The position numbers were made by a program, and so were the translations under genes. Shown here in pieces: positions 45,446 to 55,675 of a DNA stretch of 64,000 bases. This stretch comes from Phocaeicola plebeius DSM 17135 (GTDB lineage Bacteria; Bacteroidota; Bacteroidia; Bacteroidales; Bacteroidaceae). The notes beneath the pieces were generated by a model. That model did not search any database. It was not told the origin of the DNA and saw nothing but the letters and a program-made list of their open reading frames with translations. How positions within the stretch are numbered: the first letter of the stretch is position 1; each line of letters opens with the position of its first letter. The DNA lies in assembly GCF_000187895.1 (NCBI RefSeq), contig NZ_DS990122.1:186001-250000 (forward strand), read 5' to 3'.

Positions 45446-47041
45446 TTATCTTTTAGGGAAATTCATGCCGGGCTTGCGCAACAGTTCGATGGCCTTTTTC
45501 ATGCTGTCGTTCAGCGTGTTAATCACCTGGAAGTATTCGTTCATGTCCCAGATGTCGCGGGCCAGCAGGGCTTTCAGCTGTGTCTTGATCAGCGGAAGTG
45601 CCGTGCGGAACTGGGTCTCGTTGTAGGTGATTCCCATGGAGGTGCCTTGTGCCACCAGCTCGTCGAGCATGGCCTGGCTCACCTCAAACTCGCGGTTGAA
45701 GCGGTCGAACGTCTTGTACTGCTGGAGCCATTCTTTCCGGTGGCGGTCAATCAGCTTGATGTTCAGCTGCACCATGGCGCCTTTGTCGCGCAATGACAGG
45801 TAATAGTCGGTGTACATCGTGGTGTCGATGGGCACGAAATAGTCGGGCATGATGCCTCCGCCGCCGTACACGGTGCGTCCCAGTTTCAGGGTCTTGGCCT
45901 TGAGGGAGTCGGGGAAGTGGATGCTGTCGGCACTCATCATCTCGCCCCGGTTGTAGCGGTCTATCAGGTCTTTATTGTATTGCTCGATGCTTTCGTAAGG
46001 TTTCTGGATACAACGGCCTGAAGGGGTGTAGTAACGGGCTACCGTCAGGCGAATCATGGAACCGTCGGGCAAATCGATGGGGCGCTGCACAAGTCCTTTT
46101 CCGAAGGTGCGGCGGCCTACTACGATACCTCTGTCCCAATCCTGAATGGCTCCGGTCACGATTTCACTGGCGGAAGCCGAAAATTCGTCGACGAGCACCA
46201 CCAGACGGCCTTTCTGGAAATCACCGTCGCCCTTGGCTTCAAACTCTGAACGCGGGTTGCGGCGTCCTTCGGTATAGACAATGAGCTCTTTCTTGCCCAG
46301 AATCTGGTCGCACAGGCTGATGGCGGCATTCAGGTAACCGCCTCCGTTGCCTTGCAAATCGAGAATCAGGTCTTTCATACCTTGTTTCTGCAATTTATGG
46401 AGGGCATCGGTAAATTCTTTTCCGGTGGTAGCGGCAAAGCGGCTCACACGGATGTAACCGATTTTTCCTTCCACCATGTACGAAGCATCCAGACTGTATA
46501 CGGGAATCTTGTCGCGCTTGATGGTGAAAGGCAACAGCTCCTTCACACCGGCACGCAGCACCTTGACCGTTACTGTAGAGCCTTTCGGTCCGCGCAGACG
46601 GCGCATCACTTCTTCCGTATTCATCTTCACGCCGGCAATGACCGTGTCGTTCACTTCAATGATGCGGTCGCCGGCCAAAATACCTACTTTCTCGGAAGGT
46701 CCTCCCGACACGGGCTGAATGACGAACAGGGTGTCGGTAGCCATATTGAACTGGATACCGATGCCGTCAAAGTTTCCCTGAAGGGGTTCGTTGAGCCGCT
46801 TCACTTCTTCCGGATCAGAATAGGTGGAATGCGGGTCAAGCTCTTCCAGCATGCTGACAATGGCGGTTTCCACCAGCTTGTCTTCGTCTACCTTGTCTAC
46901 ATACAGATTGGAGATGGCGAACTCAGCCAGCTGCAGTTTGCGCGAAGGCGAATCGAGCAGCTTGTTCTGGGCAGGAAGTGCCGTCCATGCCGACCACCCT
47001 GCCAATAAAGCAAATACGTATTTTCTGATTTTCATGTGCAT
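45446..47041 (-). CDS. ctpA: S41 family C-terminal processing peptidase
   Basis: A 531-residue exported serine protease; a start two codons later (MKIRKYVFALLAGW) gives a cleaner signal peptide. Parts: signal (to about 25), N-terminal helical region, a PDZ domain (about 95-175; GIGIQFNMATDTLFVIQPVSGG and AGDRIIEVND) and the S41 core. The probable nucleophile is S290 in FSASASEIV and the base K315 in RTFGKGLVQ, 25 residues apart as in Prc. A C-terminal helical region follows. It degrades or trims periplasmic proteins from their C-termini. coaD lies 9 bases upstream, parE before that. Confidence 0.93.
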   Translation of the reverse strand: MHMKIRKYVFALLAGWSAWTALPAQNKLLDSPSRKLQLAEFAISNLYVDKVDEDKLVETAIVSMLEELDPHSTYSDPEEVKRLNEPLQGNFDGIGIQFNMATDTLFVIQPVSGGPSEKVGILAGDRIIEVNDTVIAGVKMNTEEVMRRLRGPKGSTVTVKVLRAGVKELLPFTIKRDKIPVYSLDASYMVEGKIGYIRVSRFAATTGKEFTDALHKLQKQGMKDLILDLQGNGGGYLNAAISLCDQILGKKELIVYTEGRRNPRSEFEAKGDGDFQKGRLVVLVDEFSASASEIVTGAIQDWDRGIVVGRRTFGKGLVQRPIDLPDGSMIRLTVARYYTPSGRCIQKPYESIEQYNKDLIDRYNRGEMMSADSIHFPDSLKAKTLKLGRTVYGGGGIMPDYFVPIDTTMYTDYYLSLRDKGAMVQLNIKLIDRHRKEWLQQYKTFDRFNREFEVSQAMLDELVAQGTSMGITYNETQFRTALPLIKTQLKALLARDIWDMNEYFQVINTLNDSMKKAIELLRKPGMNFPKR

Positions 47042-47050
47042 TCTTTCATT

Positions 47051-47506
47051 TTATTCCACTTCCATGCCTTCGGGCAGAAAGTCGGATACATCTTTTCCAT
47101 ACTGCAAAAGCTCACGCACGATGGTGGAACTGATGGAGGTCAGTTCGGGCTCGGTAAAGAGCAGGATGGTTTCTACGCCGGCCAGCTTGCGGTTGATGTC
47201 GGCAATGGTTTCTTCGTACTCAAAGTCGTGCACGGTACGGATGCCGCGGATAATGAATCCGGCCTCGCGCTCGCGGGCAAAATCAACGGTCAGATTGTCG
47301 TAGGCCTCTACCTTGATGCGTGGCTCGTCGGCATAAAGCTTGCGAATCATCTCTACACGCTTTTCGGTGGGAAACCAGGTTTTCTTTTTGTCGTTTATCC
47401 CGATACCGATAATAATTTCATCCATAAAGGTCAGGGCACGTTTCACCACGGAGTAGTGCCCGATAGTAAACGGGTCGAAGGTGCCCGGAAATATCGCTCT
47501 TTTCAT
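47051..47506 (-). CDS. coaD: Phosphopantetheine adenylyltransferase
   Basis: A 151-residue enzyme joining 4'-phosphopantetheine and ATP to give dephospho-CoA, the fourth step from pantothenate to coenzyme A. The start at 47506 is fixed by [17 protein letters not shown], where GTFDPFT.GH is the nucleotide-binding motif; an upstream ATG at 47551 would overlap the parE end. The second motif [13 protein letters not shown] near residue 125 carries the catalytic loop. Length is slightly below the usual 160 residues. It lies between parE and ctpA on one strand. Confidence 0.96.
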   Translation of the reverse strand: MKRAIFPGTFDPFTIGHYSVVKRALTFMDEIIIGIGINDKKKTWFPTEKRVEMIRKLYADEPRIKVEAYDNLTVDFAREREAGFIIRGIRTVHDFEYEETIADINRKLAGVETILLFTEPELTSISSTIVRELLQYGKDVSDFLPEGMEVE

Positions 47507-47540
47507 CACTGATGACTGGCAGTTTTTAATTATTAATTCT

Positions 47541-49478
47541 TCATTCTTCATTCTTAATCAGGTCTTCTTCTACCACCAGGTTGTCGATGATGAAGTTCTG
47601 GCGCTCCATGGTGTTCTTTCCCATGTAGAATTCCAGCAGTTCCTTCACGGCGTCGGTCTTGCGAAGGGTGACTTGCTCCAGGCGCATGTCCTTGCCGATG
47701 AAATGACGGAACTCATCGGGAGAGATTTCTCCCAGTCCTTTGAATCGGGTGATTTCCGGATTGGGACTCAGCTTCTCGATGGCGGCCACCCGTTCTTCGT
47801 CCGAATAGCAGTAGATGGTTTCGTACACGCCTTTCTTGCGGTTTCGCACGCGGAACAGAGGTGTCTGCAAAATATATACATGACCTTTCTTGATCAGGTC
47901 GGGGAAGAACTGGAGGAAGAAGGTAATCATCAGCAGGCGGATGTGCATACCATCCACATCGGCATCGGTAGCCACGATTACCTTATTATACCGCAGTCCG
48001 TCGAGCCCTTCTTCAATGTTCAGGGCAGCCTGCAGGAGGTTGAACTCTTCGTTCTCGTAGACTACCTTCTTGGTGAGTCCGAAAGAATTCAGCGGCTTAC
48101 CGCGCAAACTGAACACGGCCTGCGTATTGACATCGCGGCTTTTCGTAATGGAACCGCTGGCGGAGTCTCCCTCGGTGATGAAGATAGAACTTTCCAGACG
48201 GGGATCGTCTTCTTCTTTCTTTCCGCCTTTCTGGTCGTTCAGGTGGATGCGGCAGTCGCGCAACTTACGGTTGTGCAGGTTGGCTTTCTTGGCACGTTCA
48301 CGGGCTATCTTCGTGACACCGGCAATGGCCTTACGTTCTTTCTCGGATTCCTGAATCTTCTGCAGCAGCACTTCGGCCACATCGGGATGCTTGTGAAGGT
48401 AGTTGTCTACCTGCTCTTTCACGAAATCGCCCACAAACTTGTTGACGCTGATACCGGAAAACGGATAGGGATTGCCTTCGGAATCTTTCTCAGGAGCCAT
48501 GGTGAGTGAACCCAACTTGATTTTGGTCTGACTTTCGAAAGTCGGCTCGATCACGTTGATGGCAATGGCAGCCACCAGTCCGTTACGGATGTCCTGAAAT
48601 TCGAGATTCTTTCCGTAGAATTCCTTGATGGCACGGGCAATGTGTTCCTTGAACGCACTCTGGTGGGTACCTCCCTGCGTGGTGTGCTGACCGTTGACAA
48701 AGGAATAGTATTCCTCGCCATACTGCGCGCTGTGGGTAAAGGCTATCTCAATGTCTTCGCCCGTCAGATGCACGATGGGATACAGCCCCGGTGCAGTCAT
48801 GTTATCGTTCAGCAGGTCTTCCAGTCCGTTGCGGCTCACAATGCGATGACCGTTATAATAGATGGAAAGCCCCGTATTTAAATAGGTATAGTTGCGGAGC
48901 ATGGTCTCAATGAACTCCGGACGGAAGTGGTAGTTCAGGAACAGGGTATCGTCGGGTTCAAAGAAAATATAGGTTCCGTTTTCTTCGTCCGTAGCACAGG
49001 TTTCGTCGCTGACCAGTTCACCGCGTTCGAACACGGCCTTGCGCATCTGTCCGTCGCGGGCACTCCAGGCAATAAAGCGGCGGCTCAATGCATTGACCGC
49101 CTTGGCTCCCACTCCGTTCAGTCCGACGCTTTTCTTGAAGGCCTTGGTGTCATACTTACCCCCGGTATTCAGCATGGAAACGGCATCGACCAGACTTCCC
49201 AAGGGAATGCCTCGTCCGTAGTCACGCACGGATACACGCAGGTTGTCTTCCATCTGGATGTCAATGCGTTTTCCGGCTCCCATCTTGAACTCGTCGATAC
49301 TGTTGTCGACGACTTCCTTCAACAGCACATAAATTCCGTCTTCCACCTGCGAACCGTCGCCCAGACGACCGATGTACATACCGGGACGGGTACGCACGTG
49401 CTCCATGTCGCTCAGGTGGCGAATGTTCTCTTCTGTATAGGCAGCAGAGGAAACGGTTTGTTCATTGAGTTCTTCCAT
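47541..49478 (-). CDS. parE: DNA topoisomerase IV subunit B
   Basis: A 645-residue type IIA topoisomerase ATPase subunit. The GHKL ATPase shows [10 protein letters not shown] (Mg-binding Asn), DYGRGIP and [13 protein letters not shown]. The transducer contains a [12 protein letters not shown] Lys loop and the TOPRIM part has [11 protein letters not shown] and [22 protein letters not shown] rather than EGDSAGGS, and the short length, suggest ParE rather than GyrB, as in other Bacteroidetes. With ParC it unlinks daughter chromosomes. parC is not next to it in the window (the neighbouring genes are coaD and a GNAT-like gene). Confidence 0.9.
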   Translation of the reverse strand: MEELNEQTVSSAAYTEENIRHLSDMEHVRTRPGMYIGRLGDGSQVEDGIYVLLKEVVDNSIDEFKMGAGKRIDIQMEDNLRVSVRDYGRGIPLGSLVDAVSMLNTGGKYDTKAFKKSVGLNGVGAKAVNALSRRFIAWSARDGQMRKAVFERGELVSDETCATDEENGTYIFFEPDDTLFLNYHFRPEFIETMLRNYTYLNTGLSIYYNGHRIVSRNGLEDLLNDNMTAPGLYPIVHLTGEDIEIAFTHSAQYGEEYYSFVNGQHTTQGGTHQSAFKEHIARAIKEFYGKNLEFQDIRNGLVAAIAINVIEPTFESQTKIKLGSLTMAPEKDSEGNPYPFSGISVNKFVGDFVKEQVDNYLHKHPDVAEVLLQKIQESEKERKAIAGVTKIARERAKKANLHNRKLRDCRIHLNDQKGGKKEEDDPRLESSIFITEGDSASGSITKSRDVNTQAVFSLRGKPLNSFGLTKKVVYENEEFNLLQAALNIEEGLDGLRYNKVIVATDADVDGMHIRLLMITFFLQFFPDLIKKGHVYILQTPLFRVRNRKKGVYETIYCYSDEERVAAIEKLSPNPEITRFKGLGEISPDEFRHFIGKDMRLEQVTLRKTDAVKELLEFYMGKNTMERQNFIIDNLVVEEDLIKNEE

Positions 49479-49499
49479 ATCTATTCTCCCCTCTGTTTT

Positions 49500-50630
49500 T
49501 TAAATCATTTTCTTATAAGCACGGCGACGTTTGTGCTGCACGGATTCGAACGCGCTCCACTGTGCCTGTACTTTCTTGTTGAGCTCAAGCTCCGGATTAC
49601 TTTCTCCATATTCAAATCCCATCTGCTGGAAAATGGGCACGAGGTCATAGAACAGGAGGGCATTGACTCCCTTGCTCTGGTATTCGGGCTTCACTCCTAC
49701 CAGCAACAAATCGAGCACGCGCGGACGCTTGATGAAGAGGGCTTTCAGCAGGTGGAACCAACCGAAAGGCAACATCTTCCCCTTGGCTTTCTGCAAGGCT
49801 TTTGACAAAGAAGGCATGGCAATTCCCACTGCCACCAGATTGCCTTCCGCATCTTCTACCAGCGACACCATGCGCAGGTCGATGAGCGGCAGATACATCT
49901 TTATATACTGGTCAATCTGTCCCTGTGTCATTTTTGAATACCCGTAAAGGGGAGCGTAGGCTTCGTTAATCAAATCGAAGATTTTCTGCCCGTAGTTCTG
50001 TTTCTTGATTTCGCTCCGCTTGAGCTTCTTGATTTTCAGGTTGTATTTCTGAAGAATGATTTCGGAGATGCGCACAAACTTTTCCGGAAGCTGGTGAGGC
50101 ACGCTCAGTTTGTATTCCACCCAGTCGGCTTCTTTCTCAAAGCCCAGCTGCTCCATGTGTTCCGGATAATAAGAATAGTTGTAGATGGTGGCCATGGTGC
50201 TCAGCTGGTCGAATCCTTCTACTAGCATTCCTTCGGCATCCATATCTGTAAATCCCAGCGGACCGACAATGGCTTCCATACCTTTTTCTTTTCCCCATTG
50301 TTCTACGGCTTTCAGCAAGGCTGAAGACACTTCTTCTTCGTCGATGAAGTCCAGCCAGCCGAAGCGGACTTCTTTCTTGTTCCAGGTGTCATTGGCACGG
50401 TGGTTGATGATACCAGCCACACGCCCCACTATCTCCTCGCCCTTGTAGGCCAGGAAATACTCTGCCTCACAAAATTCAAATGCCGGATTCTTCTTGGGAT
50501 TGAAGGTATTCAGCATGTCATCGTACAAATCGGGAACGGAATAGGGATTATTTTTATAAAGTTCGTAATTAAAACGGATGAACTTCTTCAGTTCTTTTTT
50601 CGTAGTGACTTTTTTAATCGTGATAGTCAT
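49500..50630 (-). CDS. GNAT-like acetyltransferase fold protein, function unknown
   Basis: A 376-residue cytoplasmic protein. The ATG at 50630 (MTITIKKVTTKKELKKFIRF) is preferred to an ATG 30 codons upstream that has unlike composition. The sequence EIVGRVAGIINHRAN with GWLDFIDEEEVSSALLKAVEQW, followed by IVGPLGFTDMDAEGMLVEGFDQL, is a familiar Bacteroidetes block often annotated as N-acetyltransferase. The second half, with LLLVGVKPEYQSKGVNALLFYDL, looks like the acetyl-CoA-binding loop of a GNAT domain. The substrate is unknown. It sits 21 bases upstream of parE. Confidence 0.75.
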   Translation of the reverse strand: MTITIKKVTTKKELKKFIRFNYELYKNNPYSVPDLYDDMLNTFNPKKNPAFEFCEAEYFLAYKGEEIVGRVAGIINHRANDTWNKKEVRFGWLDFIDEEEVSSALLKAVEQWGKEKGMEAIVGPLGFTDMDAEGMLVEGFDQLSTMATIYNYSYYPEHMEQLGFEKEADWVEYKLSVPHQLPEKFVRISEIILQKYNLKIKKLKRSEIKKQNYGQKIFDLINEAYAPLYGYSKMTQGQIDQYIKMYLPLIDLRMVSLVEDAEGNLVAVGIAMPSLSKALQKAKGKMLPFGWFHLLKALFIKRPRVLDLLLVGVKPEYQSKGVNALLFYDLVPIFQQMGFEYGESNPELELNKKVQAQWSAFESVQHKRRRAYKKMI

Positions 50631-50680
50631 TGTGGTATAATTTTCTTTCGTTCGCTTTGAGTTTAGAAAAATTAAGGCTG

Positions 50681-50688
50681 TAAAGATA
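50681..50688 (-). promoter_or_regulatory. -7-like element for the GNAT-like gene and parE
   Basis: On the minus strand this is TATCTTTA, seven of eight matches to the -7 consensus, about 50 bases before the ATG at 50630. The stretch 50631-50945 holds only this element and the hairpin at 50885-50938; I see no gene in it. Confidence 0.35.
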
Positions 50689-50884
50689 GTGTTTTTTCTC
50701 CTAAAAAGCGGGCTATTCACTGATTTTCACACTTTAAGGAATTTTTACGGAGGAGGTGAAGACAGACGGGAAATTAAGGATTTGACATGATTTTAAGCTA
50801 TCTTTTCATTCTGCGTCCAGAATAAAAAATCCGATAAATCAGTAAGTTCTTGTTTTACAGAAAAATAGAACACTTTTCCTTCCT

Positions 50885-50938
50885 GAGAATTGAAAAATCA
50901 GCTTTTTCCCGGCAGATGGTCGGGATTTTTCAATTCTC
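50885..50938 (-). terminator. Long inverted repeat, probable terminator of the DUF3810 gene
   Basis: GAGAATTGAAAAATC (50885-50899) and its perfect complement (50924-50938) enclose a smaller CCCG/CGGG hairpin. On the minus strand the inner hairpin CCCGACC...GGCCGGG-like stem is followed by AAAAAGC and the outer arm by GATTTTTC. It begins 8 bases after the gene's stop codon. Confidence 0.65.
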
Positions 50939-50945
50939 ACAGCAG

Positions 50946-51995
50946 TTAGTTCCACCATTCGTCGGGTAAGGAAAGTATCATGGCCACCACCTCGGCATAA
51001 TTCTTCTGCCCGGAAGGAATCTGGTTCCCTTTCAGGTAATACTCATACATCAGTTCCTGCACACGTCCCACCACCGGATTATAGCGTGCCTGCCAGTAAG
51101 CCTGCTTTTCGCGAAGGGTCTGCAAAATTTCCGGACGGATGGAAGAAAGCAGTTGCCGGTAGTCTGCTTCCTCCAACAATGCGGCAGCGTTGGAAAGCAC
51201 ATAAGGCAACAGACCGAAATAGCCGGAGTAGCGGACGGCAGGCGAAACGGAACGGATGCAAATCTGATAGGCCCAGAAGTTGGCTTCGGCTTCACTGCTT
51301 ATTCCCAGCAGATGGGAATACTCATGGGCATAGGTGAACGGCCATTGCAAGGAAGGCAGCTCACGGTTGAGCTGTGACTCGGCAAAGAAAGGGCCCATGT
51401 AGCCCAACACGCCGACACCGGAATAGAGTGCGTTGAACATGACCCGCTTGGGATGCTGGTAAGCTTTCGGTGAAGAGAGGCCAAAGCGGAAAGGCACTTG
51501 GGCAAAGAGTTGCTTGGCTTCTTTTTCGATAACTTCGTGCGAAGGAAAAGGCGACTGCGTGTAGGCTTGATTCAGGCGACGGGTATAGTCGGCCAGGAAG
51601 TGATGGAAGGTAGAATCCTGGTAGGCCACATATTCTAACGAGGAACGCGTAAAGAAGTCTTTCCGAAAATAATTGATTCCCCAGCCCACGTAGAACCAAA
51701 GGTACACTCCTACCAGCAGCTCGGCTTCTGCCCGCAAGGTCCATTTCCAGCCTTTCTTTTTCTTCCAGCTCCACAACGGAATCCCGACAAGCAGGACACA
51801 CGCTCCCACAAAGAACCATTCTTCCATGGAGAAAGGAATCCAGGAAACCAGGGCCGACAACAATGCGGACAAACTGGGATAAACCTGACGGGCGTACAAC
51901 TCGCCCATATCCGGGAAAAAACGGCAAAGGAGGACGAGGCACAATCCTAGTCCCTCTGCGGTCCAACGTACGTAACGCAAGGGAAAACTTTTCAT
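50946..51995 (-). CDS. DUF3810 family membrane protein with HExxH motif
   Basis: A 349-residue protein from MKSFPLRYVRW (51995). Two or three hydrophobic segments lie in the first 110 residues (LGLCLVLLCRFFP, FFVGACVLLVGIPLW, LLVGVYLWFYVGWGINYF). The soluble part contains YAHEYSHLLGISSEAEANFWAY, an HExxH zinc-peptidase-like motif with a Glu-rich third-ligand segment, usual in DUF3810. It may be a membrane-anchored metalloprotease; that activity is not established. It is alone, divergent from the SpmA/SpmB-like gene. Confidence 0.8.
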   Translation of the reverse strand: MKSFPLRYVRWTAEGLGLCLVLLCRFFPDMGELYARQVYPSLSALLSALVSWIPFSMEEWFFVGACVLLVGIPLWSWKKKKGWKWTLRAEAELLVGVYLWFYVGWGINYFRKDFFTRSSLEYVAYQDSTFHHFLADYTRRLNQAYTQSPFPSHEVIEKEAKQLFAQVPFRFGLSSPKAYQHPKRVMFNALYSGVGVLGYMGPFFAESQLNRELPSLQWPFTYAHEYSHLLGISSEAEANFWAYQICIRSVSPAVRYSGYFGLLPYVLSNAAALLEEADYRQLLSSIRPEILQTLREKQAYWQARYNPVVGRVQELMYEYYLKGNQIPSGQKNYAEVVAMILSLPDEWWN

Positions 51996-52050
51996 ACACA
52001 CAAAGTTATATGTTTTCAGACAAGGTGGAGGAAGTGACAAAGAAATTATA

Positions 52051-52058
52051 TATTTTTG
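52051..52058 (+). promoter_or_regulatory. -7 element for the SpmA/SpmB-like gene
   Basis: TATTTTTG is a perfect TAnnTTTG, 36 bases before the ATG at 52095. No TTG at the -33 distance was seen. Confidence 0.45.
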
Positions 52059-52094
52059 TAACACAGATTAATCATGAATTATACTTAGATAGAA

Positions 52095-53327
52095 ATGGCT
52101 TTAAACTACATCTGGATTGCATTTTTCCTTCTGGCCTTTGTGGTGGCACTGGTCAAGCTCGTATTTTTAGGCGACACGGCCGTATTTCCGGAGATTATCA
52201 ATTCTACTTTTGCTTCTTCCAAAACGGCGTTCGAAATTTCATTGGGACTGACGGGGGTACTGTCGCTCTGGCTGGGCATCATGAAGATTGGAGAAAAAGG
52301 AGGCGTTATACAGCTTTTCGCCCGTCTGCTGAGTCCGCTGTTTTCGAAACTGTTTCCGGAAATCCCCAAAGGGCATCCGGTGACGGGAAGTATTTTCATG
52401 AACCTGGCGGCGAATATGCTGGGACTGGACAATGCCGCCACACCGCTCGGTCTGAAAGCCATGGAGGGACTGCAGGAACTCAACCCGCGCAAGGACACGG
52501 CCAGTAACCCGATGATCATGTTTCTGGTGCTGAACACATCGGGACTGACACTGATTCCCATCAGCATCATGGTATACCGGGCACAGATGGGAGCCGCACA
52601 ACCCACGGACGTGTTTGTTCCGATTCTATTGGCGACTTTCTTTTCGACGATGGCCGGCATCATTGCGGTCAGCCTGTACCAGCGCATCAACCTGCTGAAC
52701 CGGACCATCCTGCTGTTTCTCGGTGGAGCCAGCCTGCTCATTGCGGGCATCATCTGGCTTTTCCTTCAGCTCAGCCGGGAACAGATTGACCTCTACTCTA
52801 CGACCTTTGCCAATGTGTTTCTCTTTCTCGTCATCATCGGCTTTATCGTGTCGGGCATGCGGAAAAGAATCAATGTATATGACGCGTTCGTAGAAGGAGC
52901 CAAAGAGGGCTTTTCTACTGCCGTGCGCATCATTCCTTACCTGGTGGCGATTCTGGTTTCCATCGGCGTGTTCCGTGCTTCGGGAGCCATGGATTTTCTG
53001 ATTCAGGGCATCGCCGGGGTGGTTCGGAGTTGCGGAATAGACGACCAGTTTGTAGGCGCACTGCCCACGGCACTGATGAAGCCGTTGAGCGGCAGCGGAG
53101 CCCGCGGCCTGATGGTGGATGCCATGAGCACCTACGGAGCTGATTCGTTTGTCGGTCGTCTGGCCTGCATCTTCCAAGGGTCGACGGATACCACATTCTA
53201 TATTCTGGCGGTGTATTTCGGAAGCGTCAGCGTGACACGCACAAGGCATGCATTAAGTTGCGGACTGATTGCCGACTTCGCCGGAATACTGGCTGCCATT
53301 TTCATCGGATATTTATTTTTCAATTGA
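52095..53327 (+). CDS. Nucleoside-recognition (Gate) domain membrane protein, SpmA-SpmB fusion type
   Basis: A 410-residue integral membrane protein with about nine to ten helices. The first half resembles SpmA (GLTGVLSLWLGIMKIGEKGGVIQLFARLLSPLF, GSIFMNLAANMLGLDNAATPLGLKAM) and the second SpmB (FVEGAKEGFSTAVRIIPYLVAILVSIGVFRASGAMD, ALMKPLSGSGARGLMVDAM, GSTDTTFYILAVYFGSV). Bacillus has these as two genes near spore maturation genes, yet non-spore-formers such as Bacteroidetes carry the fused form, so its role is not sporulation. Transport of a small solute is a guess. ybeY follows after 8 bases. Confidence 0.87.
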   Translation: MALNYIWIAFFLLAFVVALVKLVFLGDTAVFPEIINSTFASSKTAFEISLGLTGVLSLWLGIMKIGEKGGVIQLFARLLSPLFSKLFPEIPKGHPVTGSIFMNLAANMLGLDNAATPLGLKAMEGLQELNPRKDTASNPMIMFLVLNTSGLTLIPISIMVYRAQMGAAQPTDVFVPILLATFFSTMAGIIAVSLYQRINLLNRTILLFLGGASLLIAGIIWLFLQLSREQIDLYSTTFANVFLFLVIIGFIVSGMRKRINVYDAFVEGAKEGFSTAVRIIPYLVAILVSIGVFRASGAMDFLIQGIAGVVRSCGIDDQFVGALPTALMKPLSGSGARGLMVDAMSTYGADSFVGRLACIFQGSTDTTFYILAVYFGSVSVTRTRHALSCGLIADFAGILAAIFIGYLFFN

Positions 53328-53335
53328 CATAAGCT

Positions 53336-53758
53336 ATGATTAGTTATCAGACAGAAGGCGTGGAAATGCCCGCCATCAAGAAGCGCGAAACGACCGCATG
53401 GATCAAAGCCGTGGCCGAAACTTACGGCAAGAAGGTAGGTGAAATCGCGTACATCTTTTGCTCGGACGAGAAGATTCTGGAAGTAAACCGCCAGTATCTG
53501 CAGCATGATTATTACACGGACATCATCACATTCGACTACTGCGAAGGCAAGAAACTGTCGGGCGATTTGTTCATCAGCCTGGACACGGTACGCACCAACG
53601 CCGAACAGTTCGATGCAGCGTATGAGACGGAACTCTACCGCGTAATCATACACGGCATACTGCATCTTTGCGGCATCAATGACAAAGGGCCGGGAGAACG
53701 CGAAATCATGGAAGCCGCAGAAAACAAAGCACTGGAAATGCGGAAAGATTTCATGTAA
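53336..53758 (+). CDS. ybeY: Endoribonuclease YbeY
   Basis: A 140-residue metal-dependent ribonuclease involved in 16S rRNA 3'-end maturation and ribosome quality control. The zinc motif HGILHLCGINDKGPGER near residue 103 fits H-x3-H-x5-D/H of YbeY; the conserved Arg lies in GEREIM. The central NRQYLQHDYYTDIITFDY matches the family block N-x-x-(W/F/Y)-R...TDVLSF. It starts at ATG 53336, eight bases after the SpmA/SpmB-like gene, and precedes mnmG. Confidence 0.94.
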   Translation: MISYQTEGVEMPAIKKRETTAWIKAVAETYGKKVGEIAYIFCSDEKILEVNRQYLQHDYYTDIITFDYCEGKKLSGDLFISLDTVRTNAEQFDAAYETELYRVIIHGILHLCGINDKGPGEREIMEAAENKALEMRKDFM

Positions 53759-53762
53759 TTCG

Positions 53763-53770
53763 TATTTTTG
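53763..53770 (+). promoter_or_regulatory. -7 element for mnmG
   Basis: TATTTTTG, a perfect TAnnTTTG, five bases after the ybeY stop and 25 bases before the mnmG ATG. No -33 TTG was found. Confidence 0.5.
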
Positions 53771-53795
53771 CAAAGGATTAAAAACATAAAAGCTA

Positions 53796-55667
53796 ATGGA
53801 TTTCAAGTATGATGTAATCGTAATCGGAGCCGGTCATGCCGGATGTGAAGCGGCGGCTGCGGCTGCCAATCTGGGCTCAAAGACCTGCCTGATTACAATG
53901 GACATGAACAAAATCGGGCAGATGAGCTGTAACCCGGCCGTAGGGGGTATTGCCAAGGGACAAATCGTCAGAGAGATTGACGCCCTGGGAGGATACATGG
54001 GACTGGTGACAGACAAGACCGCCATCCAGTTCCGTATGCTGAACCGTTCCAAAGGACCGGCCATGTGGAGTCCGCGCGCCCAGTGCGACCGAGGAAAATT
54101 TATCTGGGCCTGGAGAGAAATTCTGGAGAACCTGCCCAACCTGCATATCTGGCAAGATACGGTGGAAGAGTTGTTGGTGGAGAACGGAGAAGTGACCGGC
54201 GTGGTGACTTGCTGGGGAGTGACGTTTCATGCCAAATGCGTGGTGCTGACTGCCGGTACTTTCCTGAACGGTCTGATGCACATCGGACACAAGATGCTGG
54301 CAGGAGGACGCTGTGCGGAACCGGCATCGTATCACCTGACTGAATCCATCACCCGCCACGGCATTACGGCCGGACGCATGAAGACGGGTACTCCGGTGCG
54401 CATCGACGGAAAGAGCGTACACTTTGACCTGATGGACACGCAGGACGGCGAGAATGATTTCCACCGTTTCTCGTTTATCAGCGAACCGCGCCACCTGAAA
54501 CAGCTGCAATGCTGGACCTGCTTTACCAACGAAGAGGTGCACGACACGCTCCGGAAAGGACTGGCCGACTCTCCCCTTTTCAACGGACAAATCCAAAGCA
54601 TCGGACCGCGTTACTGCCCGAGTATCGAAACCAAAATCGTGACCTTCCCCGACAAACCGCAACACCAGTTGTTCCTGGAACCGGAAGGTGAAACCACACA
54701 GGAGCTTTACCTGAACGGCTTCTCTTCTTCACTCCCGATGGACATCCAGCTGGAGGCTCTGAAGAAGATTCCTTGCTTCAAAGACCTGGTGGTGTACCGT
54801 CCGGGATATGCCATCGAATACGACTACTTCGACCCGACACAGCTGAAGCATACGCTGGAATCGAAGGTGGTGAAAAACCTGTTCTTTGCCGGACAGGTGA
54901 ACGGCACAACCGGATACGAAGAAGCCGGCGGACAGGGTATCATTGCAGGTATCAACGCGCACCTGAACTGCCACGGCGGCGAGCCGTTCGTGCTGGGACG
55001 TGACGAAGCTTACATCGGCGTACTGATTGACGACCTCGTGACCAAAGGTGTGGATGAGCCGTACCGTATGTTTACTTCAAGAGCGGAATACCGTATCCTG
55101 CTTCGTCAGGATGACGCCGACATGCGACTGACCGAACGAGCTTATCAGTTGGGACTGGTGAAGGCCGACCGCTACGAAATCCTGCAAAAGAAACGGGCCG
55201 AAATAGACCGCATCGTAAACTTCGTAAGCACCTTCTCCGTGAAGGCCGACAAGATAAACGACGCCCTCGAAAAGTTAGGAACAGCTCCGCTTACTCATGG
55301 GTGCAAGCTGGTTGATTTAATCAGCCGCCCGCAGATTACGATTGAAAATATCGCTCCTTATATCCCCGCCTTCCAGGCTGCACTCGACAAAATCGAGGAA
55401 CGAAAAGAAGAGGTGATTGAGGCCGCCGAAATCCGCATCAAGTACAAAGGCTACATCGACCGGGAGCGTACGATTGCCGACAAGATACACCGGCTGGAGT
55501 CCATCCGAATCAAGGGCAAGTTTGACTACGCGAACCTGCAATCCCTGTCGACCGAAGCCCGCCAGAAACTGGTGAAGATAGACCCGGAAACCCTGGCACA
55601 GGCCAGCCGCATTCCCGGCGTATCACCGAGCGACATCAACGTGCTGCTAGTGCTTCTGGGACGATAA
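53796..55667 (+). CDS. mnmG: tRNA uridine-5-carboxymethylaminomethyl modification enzyme MnmG (GidA)
   Basis: A 623-residue FAD protein that with MnmE makes cmnm5U34 in the wobble position of some tRNAs. It begins with DVIVIGAGHAGCEAAAAAANLG, the FAD-binding loop. GPRYCPSIETKIVTFPDK and AGQVNGTTGYEEAGGQGIIAGINA are the two GidA signatures, and the C-terminal helical domain is complete. The name gidA comes from its position beside the replication origin in many bacteria; a parS site lies 8 bases after its stop here. Length is normal. Confidence 0.97.
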   Translation: MDFKYDVIVIGAGHAGCEAAAAAANLGSKTCLITMDMNKIGQMSCNPAVGGIAKGQIVREIDALGGYMGLVTDKTAIQFRMLNRSKGPAMWSPRAQCDRGKFIWAWREILENLPNLHIWQDTVEELLVENGEVTGVVTCWGVTFHAKCVVLTAGTFLNGLMHIGHKMLAGGRCAEPASYHLTESITRHGITAGRMKTGTPVRIDGKSVHFDLMDTQDGENDFHRFSFISEPRHLKQLQCWTCFTNEEVHDTLRKGLADSPLFNGQIQSIGPRYCPSIETKIVTFPDKPQHQLFLEPEGETTQELYLNGFSSSLPMDIQLEALKKIPCFKDLVVYRPGYAIEYDYFDPTQLKHTLESKVVKNLFFAGQVNGTTGYEEAGGQGIIAGINAHLNCHGGEPFVLGRDEAYIGVLIDDLVTKGVDEPYRMFTSRAEYRILLRQDDADMRLTERAYQLGLVKADRYEILQKKRAEIDRIVNFVSTFSVKADKINDALEKLGTAPLTHGCKLVDLISRPQITIENIAPYIPAFQAALDKIEERKEEVIEAAEIRIKYKGYIDRERTIADKIHRLESIRIKGKFDYANLQSLSTEARQKLVKIDPETLAQASRIPGVSPSDINVLLVLLGR

Positions 55668-55675
55668 AGCAGGCA